In this document: in pieces, positions 8,077-16,486 of the stretch
Layout: each line of letters opens with the position of its first letter
Numbering within the stretch: position 1 is the first letter of the stretch
Source: Hoyosella altamirensis
GTDB lineage: Bacteria > Actinomycetota > Actinomycetes > Mycobacteriales > Mycobacteriaceae
Assembly: GCF_014191505.1 (NCBI RefSeq)
Contig: NZ_JACHWS010000001.1
Span: 496,001 to 560,000 of the forward strand
Reading direction: 5' to 3'
Length of the DNA stretch: 64,000 nt
Position numbers and translations under genes: made by a program
Notes under the pieces: model-generated
What the model was told of the DNA's origin: nothing
The model's database searches: none
The model's input: only the letters and a program-made list of their open reading frames with translations

Positions 8077-8103
8077 AAGGGCGGCGCAATGGCGCCGCCC
8101 TTT
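8076..8103. terminator. Bidirectional hairpin terminator
   Basis: Twelve-base arms (8076-8087 and 8092-8103) pair perfectly around a four-base loop; the arm ends AAA/TTT give short U-runs on both strands. It overlaps the stop codon of the EgtE-like gene and separates it from the convergent metP-metS genes. Confidence 0.85.
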
Positions 8104-8114
8104 CAGGTTGTGCT

Positions 8115-8222
8115 TCACTCACCCTCGTCAGGATGAGTGAACAGGTGGAAGAGGCTGGCGGCAAGCCCGCCCCAGACGATTACGAGCGTGACGATCATCA
8201 TGATGATGGCGGACGCGTTCAT
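8115..8222 (-). CDS. metS: MetS-like small subunit of NSS methionine/alanine importer
   Basis: A 35-residue single-helix peptide. After MNASA a hydrophobic helix (IIMMIVTLVIVWGGLAASLFHLF) is followed by an acidic tail THPDEGE. This is the size and form of MetS, the small subunit that the MetP methionine/alanine transporter needs in corynebacteria. Its ATG overlaps the stop of the large subunit gene by the ATGA arrangement, so the two are translationally coupled. A GGGAGGTT Shine-Dalgarno sequence lies just upstream of the ATG. Confidence 0.85.
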   Translation of the reverse strand: MNASAIIMMIVTLVIVWGGLAASLFHLFTHPDEGE

Positions 8223-9751
8223 CGGGAACCTCCCTGTTTGATGAACTTAGTGGCGTCGGGCGCAGCAAGATCGGTTCCTTGCCGCCACGGTGTCAGCGAA
8301 AGCACAATCGCGACGACGATCAGGAGGCCTTGAACAGCCCAGCCGAGTCCGAGGACGAAGCTTGCCGGGTAGCCTTCGTAACCATCTTGCACCAGCGTGA
8401 TCATCTCGCTGACCAGCATGTATGCGAGTACTACCGGTGTCGCGACGCCGATGCAGATGCGCCAGACGATTCCTAGGCGGAACGAAGATACCGCGTTGAG
8501 GTGTTCAACGAATGCCGGTCCCTGCCGCAGGAACCAGATCACACTGACGATCGCTACGAGTGCCACGCCGACAATGCCGAGATTGTTGACGAACTTATCG
8601 ACTACGTCCAGCACACCGACGCCCGTGGTGGTGGGGAACAGTGCCATCGAGATGACGGTCATCGAACCTCCGACGATCGCGACAGCGGCAAGCCGGCTCA
8701 TGCCGAGTTTGTCTTCCACAGCGGCAATCACAACCTGGACGATCGAGATCAACGACGTGAAGCCTGCGAATACAAGACACGTGAAGAACACGGCACCGAA
8801 AATCGAGCCTCCGGGCATCGCGGAGATGATCTGGGGGAATGCGATGAACGCGAGGCCTATACCCCCTCCGACCACCTCGTCGATTGGAACGGCGGCAGCA
8901 GCGGCCATGTAGCCGAGAGCGGCGAAGACGCCGATACCAGCCAGGATTTCGAAGCTGCTGTTGGAGAAGGCGACGACCAGACCCGAACTGGTCATGTTGG
9001 TCTTCAGTCTCAGGTAGGACGCGTAGGTGATCATGATGCCGAACGCGATCGACAGTGAGAAGAAAATCTGACCGTATGCCGCGATCCACACGGTCGGATT
9101 CGTCAGGATGGACCAATCCGGCTGGAAGAACGCGTTGAGTCCCTCAACAGCGCCATCAAGGAAGAGGGCGCGGACGACGAGGGCGAGGAACAGGACAACC
9201 AGCAACGGAACGAAGATCCGTGCTGACGATCCGATGCCACGCTGTACACCGAATGCAAGAACTACCAGCGTCGCGATCCAAATGAGCAGCAGAGTGATTG
9301 CGACTCCGGGCACGAGGTCGAATCCGACTCGTGCGCTGTCTTCCTGTTGCAGGAAGGTGCCGAACAAGAAGCCTTCAGGGTCATCACCCCAGGCTTCGCC
9401 GATCGAGAAGATTGCATACCGGGCGGCCCACGCAATGATCACGGCGTAGTAGACCGCGATGACAAAGCAGATCCCGACTTGCCACCAGCCAAGTCCCTCG
9501 GCCCACCGGCTGATCCGGCGGAAGGCAAGTGGCGGTGAGGCCCGGAATTTGTGGCCGATCGCGTAGTCGAAGAACAGCAAGGGAATGCCAGCTGTCAGCA
9601 GTGCGACCAGGTAAGGAATGATAAATGCGCCACCACCATTGGTGTAGGCGACGTAGGGAAAACGCCAGATGTTTCCGAGTCCTACCGCTGAACCGATTGC
9701 GGCGAGGATGAAGACAGACCGTGCGCTCCACACTTCACGCTGTGCGTCCAT
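8219..9751 (-). CDS. metP: Neurotransmitter:sodium symporter family methionine/alanine importer (MetP-like)
   Basis: A 510-residue protein with about twelve membrane helices of the LeuT fold. The sodium/substrate site signature is clear at the N-terminus: AIGSAVGLGNIWRFPYVAYTNGGGAFIIPY. Further NSS landmarks include AAYGQIFFSLSIAFGIMITYASYL and a C-terminal twelfth helix. With the adjacent MetS peptide it is best read as the MetPS sodium-coupled importer of methionine and alanine. The ATG start at 9751 gives the standard short N-terminal tail DAQREVWSARSVF. It is transcribed away from a 200-base regulatory gap. Confidence 0.9.
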   Translation of the reverse strand: MDAQREVWSARSVFILAAIGSAVGLGNIWRFPYVAYTNGGGAFIIPYLVALLTAGIPLLFFDYAIGHKFRASPPLAFRRISRWAEGLGWWQVGICFVIAVYYAVIIAWAARYAIFSIGEAWGDDPEGFLFGTFLQQEDSARVGFDLVPGVAITLLLIWIATLVVLAFGVQRGIGSSARIFVPLLVVLFLALVVRALFLDGAVEGLNAFFQPDWSILTNPTVWIAAYGQIFFSLSIAFGIMITYASYLRLKTNMTSSGLVVAFSNSSFEILAGIGVFAALGYMAAAAAVPIDEVVGGGIGLAFIAFPQIISAMPGGSIFGAVFFTCLVFAGFTSLISIVQVVIAAVEDKLGMSRLAAVAIVGGSMTVISMALFPTTTGVGVLDVVDKFVNNLGIVGVALVAIVSVIWFLRQGPAFVEHLNAVSSFRLGIVWRICIGVATPVVLAYMLVSEMITLVQDGYEGYPASFVLGLGWAVQGLLIVVAIVLSLTPWRQGTDLAAPDATKFIKQGGSR

Positions 9752-9796
9752 GTCGGCTCTTTCCGTACTGCCCGTTAAGTGGACAATGTCATATCA

Positions 9797-9855
9797 ATTA
9801 CCGTAATGGACGGACGCTTCGAGCTATACCCGAAAGCAGCGAATTGTTAGCTGCT
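9797..9855. promoter_or_regulatory. Small inverted repeats upstream of metP
   Basis: ATTAC-C-GTAAT (9797-9807) and AGCAGC-N9-GCTGCT (9835-9840 with 9850-9855) lie between metP and the divergent small gene. Either could be a regulator site; no known methionine riboswitch is evident. Confidence 0.3.
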
Positions 9856-9953
9856 AGTAGCAATCTCCTGGTGGACCGAGTTCGAACGGCACTGAACCGA
9901 TCTTGCTGCCGCATGGTGTGGAATTGCGGCCGGAGAACGGGCATGATTGTGGT

Positions 9954-10109
9954 ATGGATCACGTGACGAGCACCAACGATATCCTCAAGGCCATCCGGGA
10001 GTTGCACGTCCGCGAGACTGAGGCCCGGAAAGAAGGCCGCGAGGCCGAAGCTGACGAGATCGCGGGCCGCATCCGCGACTATCAGCAGGAACTCGCTGAC
10101 CGCCCATAG
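9954..10109 (+). CDS. Small charged helical protein, unknown function
   Basis: A 51-residue protein: after MDHVTSTND the rest (ILKAIRELHVRETEARKEGREAEADEIAGRIRDY) is predicted as one long amphipathic, highly charged helix with a heptad-like pattern, suggesting a coiled coil or a partner-binding peptide. The ATG at 9954 is preferred; an upstream extension to 9903 looks non-coding. It ends 135 bases before the convergent secreted-protein gene. I do not recognise a named family. Confidence 0.55.
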   Translation: MDHVTSTNDILKAIRELHVRETEARKEGREAEADEIAGRIRDYQQELADRP

Positions 10110-10168
10110 CGCGGATCGGGAGGAAGCCGCCGGCCAAACCGGTGGCTAGTCCGCTGTGGCAAATGTGA

Positions 10169-10204
10169 GGTCCCTGTGAGGCGCTTGGCGCACCCACAGG
10201 GACC
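10169..10204. terminator. Hairpin between convergent genes
   Basis: GGTCCCTGTG at 10169-10178 pairs perfectly with CACAGGGACC at 10195-10204, and the loop contains a nested GCGC-TTG-GCGC hairpin. There is no U-run. It lies between a + strand and a - strand gene, as expected of a shared terminator. Confidence 0.55.
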
Positions 10205-10243
10205 ATCAGGGCAGCGGTTGTTCCGCGAGTTTATTGGGTTGCG

Positions 10244-10999
10244 CTACTCAACTGTCAGCAAGCCGACTGTTGGGGCAAATCCGCACGTCGTGTGCCCGTT
10301 GGGCCCGGCGTGGGTCATGCTCCCATGGACCGTCGCGATGACGCGCCCGCTACCGGTGCGCTCGATCGCGGTGAGAGTCGCCGGCCCGTCTGGGTTAATT
10401 CCGGCCGAGCGGTCGAGTTGGGCGGACCCTGCCCGGTTGGTGTCGAGGTTGAGCCACGAAACTGTCAGCGGGTCATGCGGCTTGTGGTCGGTGGCCCCAC
10501 CGGTGCCCAGCGCCGTGAAGACGAAGGCTGCCTCCCGGCGCTTCGGGCCGGGGAGCGGTAGCGCTTGGGGGCCGGATACTGCGAGCGCCGTCGCGATCGA
10601 ATGCTGGCCAGCGCCAAGGCAGTCAAATCCCATAGTGGGGTAAAGGAACTGGGAAATAGGAGGCCCGTCCGTTGGGATTGCGGGGCCTCCTGGTGAGCCG
10701 GGTTCAGGTGCGCTGATGAACGACACAATCCGCTCTGCGCCTAGGGCCATTTCTTTCGGTACGCCAGGCTGAGAGAGAAGACCGCCGAGAGTGTCGAGGA
10801 GTTCGTCGCGAGCTTCCACTCCAGATTTGGGGCCTTGTACAGCCGACCCGATGATGGCGGGCAGAATCTCTAGAAAATTGAGATCAGGCGGAACGGGCGG
10901 CGGATTCTGTGCCGTAACCGATCCCGGCATAGCCAGAACTGCGGCAACGGAGATGGTCAGCGCCGCCACTGCATTACGCACTTTGCGGGTTCGAAGCAC
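10244..10999 (-). CDS. Secreted Pro/Ala-rich protein, Rv1157c-like
   Basis: A 251-residue exported protein. GTG at 10999, preceded by TTGGAGGACGG, starts a classic Sec signal peptide: basic RTRKVR, a hydrophobic core and cleavage near VTA-QN. The mature part begins with a proline run (NPPPVPPD), has a low-complexity middle and two cysteines (DCLGAG and TTCGFAP) that may form a disulfide. Position and composition match the mycobacterial Pro/Ala-rich proteins Rv1157c/Rv1158c next to pimE. A longer in-frame reading frame to 11335 is not supported. Function is unknown. Confidence 0.7.
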   Translation of the reverse strand: MLRTRKVRNAVAALTISVAAVLAMPGSVTAQNPPPVPPDLNFLEILPAIIGSAVQGPKSGVEARDELLDTLGGLLSQPGVPKEMALGAERIVSFISAPEPGSPGGPAIPTDGPPISQFLYPTMGFDCLGAGQHSIATALAVSGPQALPLPGPKRREAAFVFTALGTGGATDHKPHDPLTVSWLNLDTNRAGSAQLDRSAGINPDGPATLTAIERTGSGRVIATVHGSMTHAGPNGHTTCGFAPTVGLLTVE

Positions 11000-11226
11000 T
11001 GTGGTTCCGTCCTCCAAGTCGGGATCGTCCCGCTGAATCTCCGTGATTGATCTAATTACCCACGGATTTGGGTCCAGCGGTCCATTTCGTGCTTCATGTT
11101 CACAGCTGTTGTGCGCTAGAGGAGTGGGGTTATCCGGAGCGTTATTAAGTCTTGGCTGTAGGGGTGCCGAATCATTTCTGATTCGCAACCTCAGCAGCCA
11201 CATATGTGACTTGCAGCACTTCTGTA

Positions 11227-11520
11227 TCAGCCGTGCTTGGCTGCGAGATCGTTGATGGCGCGCGCCAAATTGAGATCGAGTTGGGTAATCCCGCCTTCGG
11301 AGTGCGTGCTGCACATGAAAGTGACTTTGCGCCATCTGATGTCAATGTCTGGATGATGATTTCTTTCCTCCGCCACTTCCGCAACCGCGCTGACCAACGC
11401 GATGGCGCCGGGAAAGGTAGGAAGGGCAATGGTCCTGCTGATAGCTGTGCCGGAGCGACTCCACCCGTCCAGAGATTCCAGGGCAGTGTCAACGTCCTTG
11501 TCTTCGAGTACTTGTGCCAT
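11227..11520 (-). CDS. phhB: Pterin-4a-carbinolamine dehydratase
   Basis: A 97-residue PCD/DCoH-family protein. The diagnostic active-site motif appears as AEERNHHPDIDIRWRKVTF, with the conserved H-H-P and R-W, followed by THSEGGITQLDLNLA. The enzyme dehydrates 4a-hydroxytetrahydropterin, recycling pterin cofactor. In mycobacteria the same gene (Rv1159A) is next to pimE, supporting a conserved block interrupted here by metPS and other genes. The start is ATG at 11520. Confidence 0.9.
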   Translation of the reverse strand: MAQVLEDKDVDTALESLDGWSRSGTAISRTIALPTFPGAIALVSAVAEVAEERNHHPDIDIRWRKVTFMCSTHSEGGITQLDLNLARAINDLAAKHG

Positions 11521-11686
11521 GGTGTGACATTCTCTCAGCCAACTGGGGGTGCGTGTTGGTGATGGACAATATCCGGCCGATCCATTCCTGCAGGGTTGCT
11601 AACTGTTGCGGGTCGAGTGGTCGTTAGTGGTCTTTAACGCGCTTGAGCGATCAAACTTGTCAGTGGTGTGCGGTACAACCGGACAC

Positions 11687-12274
11687 ATGAACTTAGCGTC
11701 GTGGGCACAGCGCAACGGGGTTGCGCGTGTGACCGCGTATCGCTGGTTTCGCTCTGGCTCGCTCCCGGTCCCGGCCCGCGGGGTCGGCGGCCTGATCCTG
11801 GTCGGCGATCCCACCACCAACACGCAATCGCATGGCCGGACAGCGGTGTATGCGGGGGTGTCGTCAGCGGATCAGAAGGCCGGCCTCGATATTCAGGTCG
11901 CACGAGTGACAGCGTGGGCCGCGAGTGAGCGGATCGGCGTCGGCAAGGTCGTCACTGAGGTCGGATCAGCGCTGAACGGGCACCGTCGAAAGTTCCTCGC
12001 CTTGCTGCGAGACCCGATTGTCACACGGATCGTGGTCGAACACGGTGACCGGTTCTGCCGGTTCGGATCGGAGTACGTCCAGGCCGCGCTCGCAGCGAAC
12101 GGCCGCGCGCTGGTCGTGGTCGATTCGTGCGAGGTGGACGACGACCGTGTGCGGGATATGACCGAAATTCTGGCGTCGATGTGTGCGCGGTTGTATGGCA
12201 CACGCGCTGCCGCTCACCGCGCCAAGCGAGCGGTAGCGGCGACTGCTGACGACATTTCCCGCCGGGTGGCGTGA
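11687..12274 (+). CDS. tnpA: IS607-family serine recombinase TnpA, catalytic Arg replaced by Gly
   Basis: A 195-residue protein: residues 1-40 form a MerR-like HTH (SWAQRNGVARVTAYRWFRSG), then a resolvase/invertase catalytic domain. The usual Y-A-R-V-S-S motif reads YAGVSS at 55-60; Ser59 (nucleophile) is kept but the Arg equivalent to R8 of gamma-delta resolvase is Gly57 (GGG, 11855-11857), one base from CGG. The second motif, EHGDRFCRFGSEY, keeps the Asp, Arg and distal Arg. Start ATG 11687. The missing Arg makes an active recombinase doubtful. Confidence 0.85.
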   Translation: MNLASWAQRNGVARVTAYRWFRSGSLPVPARGVGGLILVGDPTTNTQSHGRTAVYAGVSSADQKAGLDIQVARVTAWAASERIGVGKVVTEVGSALNGHRRKFLALLRDPIVTRIVVEHGDRFCRFGSEYVQAALAANGRALVVVDSCEVDDDRVRDMTEILASMCARLYGTRAAAHRAKRAVAATADDISRRVA

Positions 12275-13710
12275 TGGCGGAGAAGTTCGAGGTTCCTGGC
12301 GGGTGGGTGTTGCAGGCGTACCAGTACGCGCTCGACCCGACCGATGCGCAGGCCGTTGCGTTGGAGTCGCACGCGGGTGGGGCCAGGTTTGCGTGGAACA
12401 CGATGCTGCGAGCAGTGAAAGCGAACCTGTCCCAGCGCGAGGCGGAGAAGTCGTACGGGATCACCGACGCTGATCTGACCCCGAGCATGGTCTGGTCGTT
12501 CCAATCGCTGCGCAACGACTTCAACAAACGCAAACACCAGGTAGCGGTCCGCGAGGACGGCACACCGTGGTGGGCAGAGAACTCGAAAGAGGCGTACGCC
12601 AACGCATGCAAGAACCTCGCGGAGGCGTTGAAGAACTGGAGCGACTCACGCAAAGGCACCCGTAAAGGCCCGAGAGCTGGGTTCCCGTCCTTCAAGTCGA
12701 AGCGTTCGGCCAGGGCTTTCGCGTTCACCACCGGCACGATCCGGGTCGAACCGGACCGGCATCACGTAACACTGCCGAGGCTCGGCACGCTGCGGGTGCA
12801 CGAGTCGGCCCGTAAACTCGCCCGCCGCCTCGAACACCGCACAGCCCGGATCTTGAAAGCGACGGTTCGGTTCGAACGTGGCAGGTGGCTGGTGAGTTTC
12901 ACCTGTGTGGTTGAGCGTGCCGCCAGCCGTCCGGAGCACGTCAAACGCCTGGCACCGGTGGTCGGGGTCGATGTTGGTGTGAAAGACCTGATCGTCGCGG
13001 CCACCCCCGACGGGCGGGAGGTTCTACGTGTGCAGGCTCCGAAAGAGTTCACACACGCGTCCCGGAAACTGCGGGCGCTGCAACGTAAAGCAGCGCGCCA
13101 GCAAGGCCCGTGGGACGCGGTAACCGAAACCAGGCGGGAGCCGTCGAACGCCTGGCAACGCACACAGCAGGCGATCGCGGACCAGCATGTGCGGGTGGCG
13201 AACCTGCGCCGGGACCGCCTCCACAAACTGACCACGCTGCTGGCGCAGTCGTTCGACGTGATCGGCACCGAGACGCTCGCGGTGAAGAACATGATGGCCG
13301 CCGGTGGTGCCCGCAAGAAAGGCTTGAATCGTTCGATCGCTGACGCGGGTCTGGGTGAGTTCTCCCGCCAGCTCGACTACAAAACCACCTGGTACAGCTC
13401 GGCACTAGTCAAGGCGGACCGGTGGTATCCCAGCTCGAAGACGTGTTCTGGTTGCGGTTCAGTGAAAGCCAAACTGAGCTTGTCAGACCGCTTGCACGTC
13501 TGCGACAACGAAGACTGCGGGTTGAACATCACCGGTATCGACCGGGACCTCAACGCCGCTATCAACCTCGCGCGCTATGCGCGGGCGGAGCAGAGTGCCT
13601 GCTTCGATAATGGTGGAGCCGACCGTAAGACGACCGCTCCGGCGGCGCTGGTGGCTATGAAACCTGAATCCAGCGATGGAAGCGCCTCACCCAAAACTGA
13701 GGCTGCATAG
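12274..13710 (+). CDS. tnpB: TnpB RNA-guided nuclease (RuvC-like) of IS607 element
   Basis: A 478-residue TnpB. The three RuvC carboxylates are intact: GVDVGVKDL, IGTETLAVKNM, and GIDRDLNAAINLA. The zinc finger is CSGCG ... CDNEDC, complete but with four rather than two residues between the second Cys pair. The N-terminal HTH-like part starts YQYALDPTDAQ. TnpB uses an RNA from its own 3' region to cut DNA and retain the element. A GTG at 12271 overlaps the tnpA end; the ATG at 12274 is equally good. It should still be active by motif. Confidence 0.92.
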   Translation: MAEKFEVPGGWVLQAYQYALDPTDAQAVALESHAGGARFAWNTMLRAVKANLSQREAEKSYGITDADLTPSMVWSFQSLRNDFNKRKHQVAVREDGTPWWAENSKEAYANACKNLAEALKNWSDSRKGTRKGPRAGFPSFKSKRSARAFAFTTGTIRVEPDRHHVTLPRLGTLRVHESARKLARRLEHRTARILKATVRFERGRWLVSFTCVVERAASRPEHVKRLAPVVGVDVGVKDLIVAATPDGREVLRVQAPKEFTHASRKLRALQRKAARQQGPWDAVTETRREPSNAWQRTQQAIADQHVRVANLRRDRLHKLTTLLAQSFDVIGTETLAVKNMMAAGGARKKGLNRSIADAGLGEFSRQLDYKTTWYSSALVKADRWYPSSKTCSGCGSVKAKLSLSDRLHVCDNEDCGLNITGIDRDLNAAINLARYARAEQSACFDNGGADRKTTAPAALVAMKPESSDGSASPKTEAA

Positions 13711-13772
13711 CGATGATCACCAAAGATCACTCAAATGCAACGGAAGCTAGAGTCCGAGCTATGGAGAAAGCA

Positions 13773-14840
13773 ATGACATCGTCTCGGTGCATCCGGGCGA
13801 GACGCAGATCGAACATCCTGGCACTGTTTGTGCTGGTGCCTGCGCTCTCTGGGTGTACGGTCCTCGGCGGCGGCGAGGATGAGCAAGGGGCCGACACCGT
13901 CGTCCTGCTCACTCACGACTCCTTTTCCCTCCCTGCTGAGTTGCTCGAGCAGTTCCGGGAGGACTCGGGTATCCGGATTGATCACCGCGCGCAAGGGGAC
14001 GCCGGTGAACTTGTGACGAGTCTGGTGCTGACCCAGGACAATCCACTTGGGGACGTCGTGTTTGGCGTCGACAACACCTTCGCCTCACGGGCTGTGGACG
14101 CCGGTGTTTTCGCCGACTACGAACCGTCGATCAGCGTGCCCGACGACCTGCGCTACCCCAATTCTCGCGCACTCACGCCAATCGATTATGGCGACGTCTG
14201 CCTGAACATCGACACTCGCTACTTCGCTGAACGGGGTATCGCAGAGCCCAAGACCCTTGATGACCTGCTGTCTGCTGAATACGAGAATATGACTGTCGTG
14301 CAAAATCCCGCGACATCCTCGCCGGGACTTGCTTTCCTTCTCGCGACCATCGAGGAGTACGGCGAGGATGGGTGGCAGGATTACTGGACCAGCCTGCGCG
14401 ACAACGGCGTCAGTGTCGCGGACGGCTGGACGCAGGCTTACTACGTGGACTTCTCTGGCTCCGAAGGGGCAGGTCCCCGGCCGATTGTCGTTTCCTATGC
14501 CTCATCTCCGCCCGCAGAAGCCGGACCAGATGGGGCCGCACCAACGACCAGTGCACTGGCAGAAACGTGCTTCCGGCAGGTCGAATATGCGGGGGTGCTT
14601 GAGGGCGCGAGCAACCCGGACGGTGCAGAACAAGTGATCGAGTTCCTGCTTAGCGCTGACGTGCAGAGCGCGTTTCCAGAGAACATGTACGTCTTTCCGG
14701 CGGTGGAGGGCACCCCGTTGCCGGAAGCGTTCGACCTATACGCGCCGAAACCCGATGCGCCCATAACGATGGACCCAGCAAAGATCGGAGCCAACCGGGA
14801 CGCATGGATCACGCAGTGGCGTGACATTGTGCTGGGATGA
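13773..14840 (+). CDS. thiB: ABC importer substrate-binding lipoprotein, thiamine type (ThiB-like)
   Basis: A 355-residue lipoprotein. After an Arg-rich N-terminus the lipobox is ALSGC with Cys28. The mature protein matches thiamine-binding proteins: THDSFSLPAELLEQF, GDVVFGVDNTFASRA, NPATSSPGLAFLLATI, and GPRPIVVSYASSPPAE. It captures thiamine (or a phosphate ester) outside the cell for the ThiP/ThiQ pair downstream. ATG 13773 is chosen for GGAGAAAG six bases upstream; an earlier start at 13713 lies right at the IS607 border. No TPP riboswitch is visible upstream. Confidence 0.87.
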   Translation: MTSSRCIRARRRSNILALFVLVPALSGCTVLGGGEDEQGADTVVLLTHDSFSLPAELLEQFREDSGIRIDHRAQGDAGELVTSLVLTQDNPLGDVVFGVDNTFASRAVDAGVFADYEPSISVPDDLRYPNSRALTPIDYGDVCLNIDTRYFAERGIAEPKTLDDLLSAEYENMTVVQNPATSSPGLAFLLATIEEYGEDGWQDYWTSLRDNGVSVADGWTQAYYVDFSGSEGAGPRPIVVSYASSPPAEAGPDGAAPTTSALAETCFRQVEYAGVLEGASNPDGAEQVIEFLLSADVQSAFPENMYVFPAVEGTPLPEAFDLYAPKPDAPITMDPAKIGANRDAWITQWRDIVLG

Positions 14841-16486
14841 CTGCAAGCACGAAGGAGCAGCGACGGCGCCGTGCCGTGCCGCCGGCGCTGCTCATCGGTG
14901 CGGGGCCGGTCATATTTCTTACCGTCTTCTTCGCCTGGCCGGTTTCTGCGATCGTGTACCGCGGTCTCGTCGACGAAAGCGGGCAATTTGACCCGTTCGG
15001 TACGGCGCGACTGCTGGGCCGCGCGACGGTCTGGGATATCGCCGCATTCACCATCGGTCAGGCTGCCGCGTCGACGGTGCTGACGCTCGCTGCTGGTCTG
15101 CCAGTCGCCTGGCTGCTCGCCCGGGTAGCCATCCCAGGGCGCACGCTCCTGCGTGTGGTGGTGACGGTGCCTTTCGTTTTGCCTACGGTCGTGGTTGGTA
15201 TCGCGTTCCGGGCACTTTTCTCTGACGGCGGCCTCCTCGGTTTCACTGGTCTGGATGGCACGGTGTGGGCGATCTTGCTTGCCCATGCGTTCTTCAACGT
15301 TGCAGTCGTCGCCCGCACTGTTGGTTCGGTGTGGGCTCATCTGGATCCCCGTACAGAGCAGGCAGCACGCAGTCTCGGGGCATCGCCCGCTCGCGCGTTC
15401 TGCACGGTCACCGTCCCCGCCCTTGCCCCAGCGATAGTGTCTGCGGCTGCGGTTGTGTTCCTCTTCTGCGCCACCAGTTTCGGTGTCGTTCTTGTGCTCG
15501 GAGGAACGCGGTACCGCACGTTGGAGACAGAAATCTACTTGCAAACGGTTCAAGTATTTGACTTACGCATGGCGGCGGTGCTCTCACTGCTGCAGATGCT
15601 GGCGATTGCGGGTGCGATCGCGGTCGCGACGCTCGCGCGGCGCGGCCGGGAGCGCGCGCTGTCGCTGCGCCCAATGGATTCGACGGCGCGCGCACCTCGA
15701 GGGCGTCAGTGGATCGGCGTGGGTGCGGTCCTCGCTCTGGTCGCGGGTCTCCTCATTGTTCCCCCCTGTGCGCTGCTCGTGCGGTCACTGCGCCCGCGCG
15801 GAGAATGGAGCCTCGAGGGCTACCGGTTGCTTGCCCAGACCAGAGGCGGCGTGAGTGGCGTGGATGCAACACTGCTGTCGCTGCGCACGGCGACGGACGC
15901 GGCGATTCTCTCCCTCGTCGTGGGAGTGCTGGCTGCGATTGCGATCGCGCAAGCACGCGGACGTTTCGCGTGGATTGCGGATGGCGCAATCCTCATTCCC
16001 CTCGGCATCAGCGCTGTCACAGTGGGGTTTGGTTTCCTGATCACACTGGGGCAACTCCCCGGGGACCTGCGAAGCTCGGCCATCCTCATTCCGATCGCAC
16101 AGGCTCTCGTGGCGATTCCCCTGGTAGTGCGTATTGTGCTGCCCGCAATGCGGGCGGTGAACGTCCGCCTGAGGGAGGGTGCGGCGGTGCTAGGCGCATC
16201 CCCGGTACGAGTGTGGTTCACCATCGATCTTCCTCTCGTCGCGCGCTCCATCGCGGCAGCGGCCGGTTTCGCGTTTGTTGTCACTGTCGGGGAATTCGGG
16301 GCAACATCGTTCTTAGCGCGCGCTGGTGATCCCACGCTCCCGGTTCTCATTGGGCGGCTGATTGCCCGCCCCGGAGCCGAGAACGCGTCGGTCGCACTAG
16401 CAGGCGCAGTGTTGTTGGTGGCCGTGACGGCCACCGTCGTCACGATCATCGAGATCGTCCGGATTCGCGATGTGGGGGAGTTTTAG
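14837..16486 (+). CDS. thiP: ABC importer permease, two fused domains, thiamine type (ThiP-like)
   Basis: A 549-residue permease with two MetI-like domains in tandem, about twelve helices. EAA-type ATPase-contact loops are visible as EQAARSLGASPARAFCTVTVP in the first half and LREGAAVLGASPVRVWFTIDLP in the second. It overlaps thiB by four bases (ATGA) and abuts the ATPase gene with no gap, so all three are co-translated. A fused permease is usual for the thiamine and ferric-type importers; the binding protein points to thiamine. Confidence 0.88.
   Translation: MTASTKEQRRRRAVPPALLIGAGPVIFLTVFFAWPVSAIVYRGLVDESGQFDPFGTARLLGRATVWDIAAFTIGQAAASTVLTLAAGLPVAWLLARVAIPGRTLLRVVVTVPFVLPTVVVGIAFRALFSDGGLLGFTGLDGTVWAILLAHAFFNVAVVARTVGSVWAHLDPRTEQAARSLGASPARAFCTVTVPALAPAIVSAAAVVFLFCATSFGVVLVLGGTRYRTLETEIYLQTVQVFDLRMAAVLSLLQMLAIAGAIAVATLARRGRERALSLRPMDSTARAPRGRQWIGVGAVLALVAGLLIVPPCALLVRSLRPRGEWSLEGYRLLAQTRGGVSGVDATLLSLRTATDAAILSLVVGVLAAIAIAQARGRFAWIADGAILIPLGISAVTVGFGFLITLGQLPGDLRSSAILIPIAQALVAIPLVVRIVLPAMRAVNVRLREGAAVLGASPVRVWFTIDLPLVARSIAAAAGFAFVVTVGEFGATSFLARAGDPTLPVLIGRLIARPGAENASVALAGAVLLVAVTATVVTIIEIVRIRDVGEF

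Larger units (their letters stand above)
11687..13710 (+). mobile_element. IS607-family insertion sequence (tnpA-tnpB)
   Basis: Two overlapping genes, a MerR-HTH/serine recombinase followed by TnpB, define an IS607-family element. The given range is the coding part; the true ends must lie in 11521-11686 on the left (after the phhB start) and 13711-13772 on the right (before thiB). Elements of this family lack inverted ends and target duplications, so I cannot set exact borders. Just right of tnpB a direct repeat GATCAC-CAAA-GATCAC is visible. The TnpB reRNA normally comes from the tnpB 3' end and right flank. Confidence 0.82.

Noticed and set aside
8501-9058. + strand frame within metP
   Set aside because: Antisense of a transporter; His/Asp-rich with no start signal.
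11606-11686. N-terminal extension of tnpA
   Set aside because: IS607 TnpA proteins start at the HTH; the extension has no family match and no ribosome-binding site.
13690-13772. TPP riboswitch upstream of thiB
   Set aside because: The conserved CUGAGA and ACC-x-GAUCUGG-type segments are absent in the leader.
14495-15553. Long minus-strand frame opposite thiB and thiP
   Set aside because: Antisense shadow of well-supported + strand genes; the product is low-complexity and Arg/His-rich with no family.
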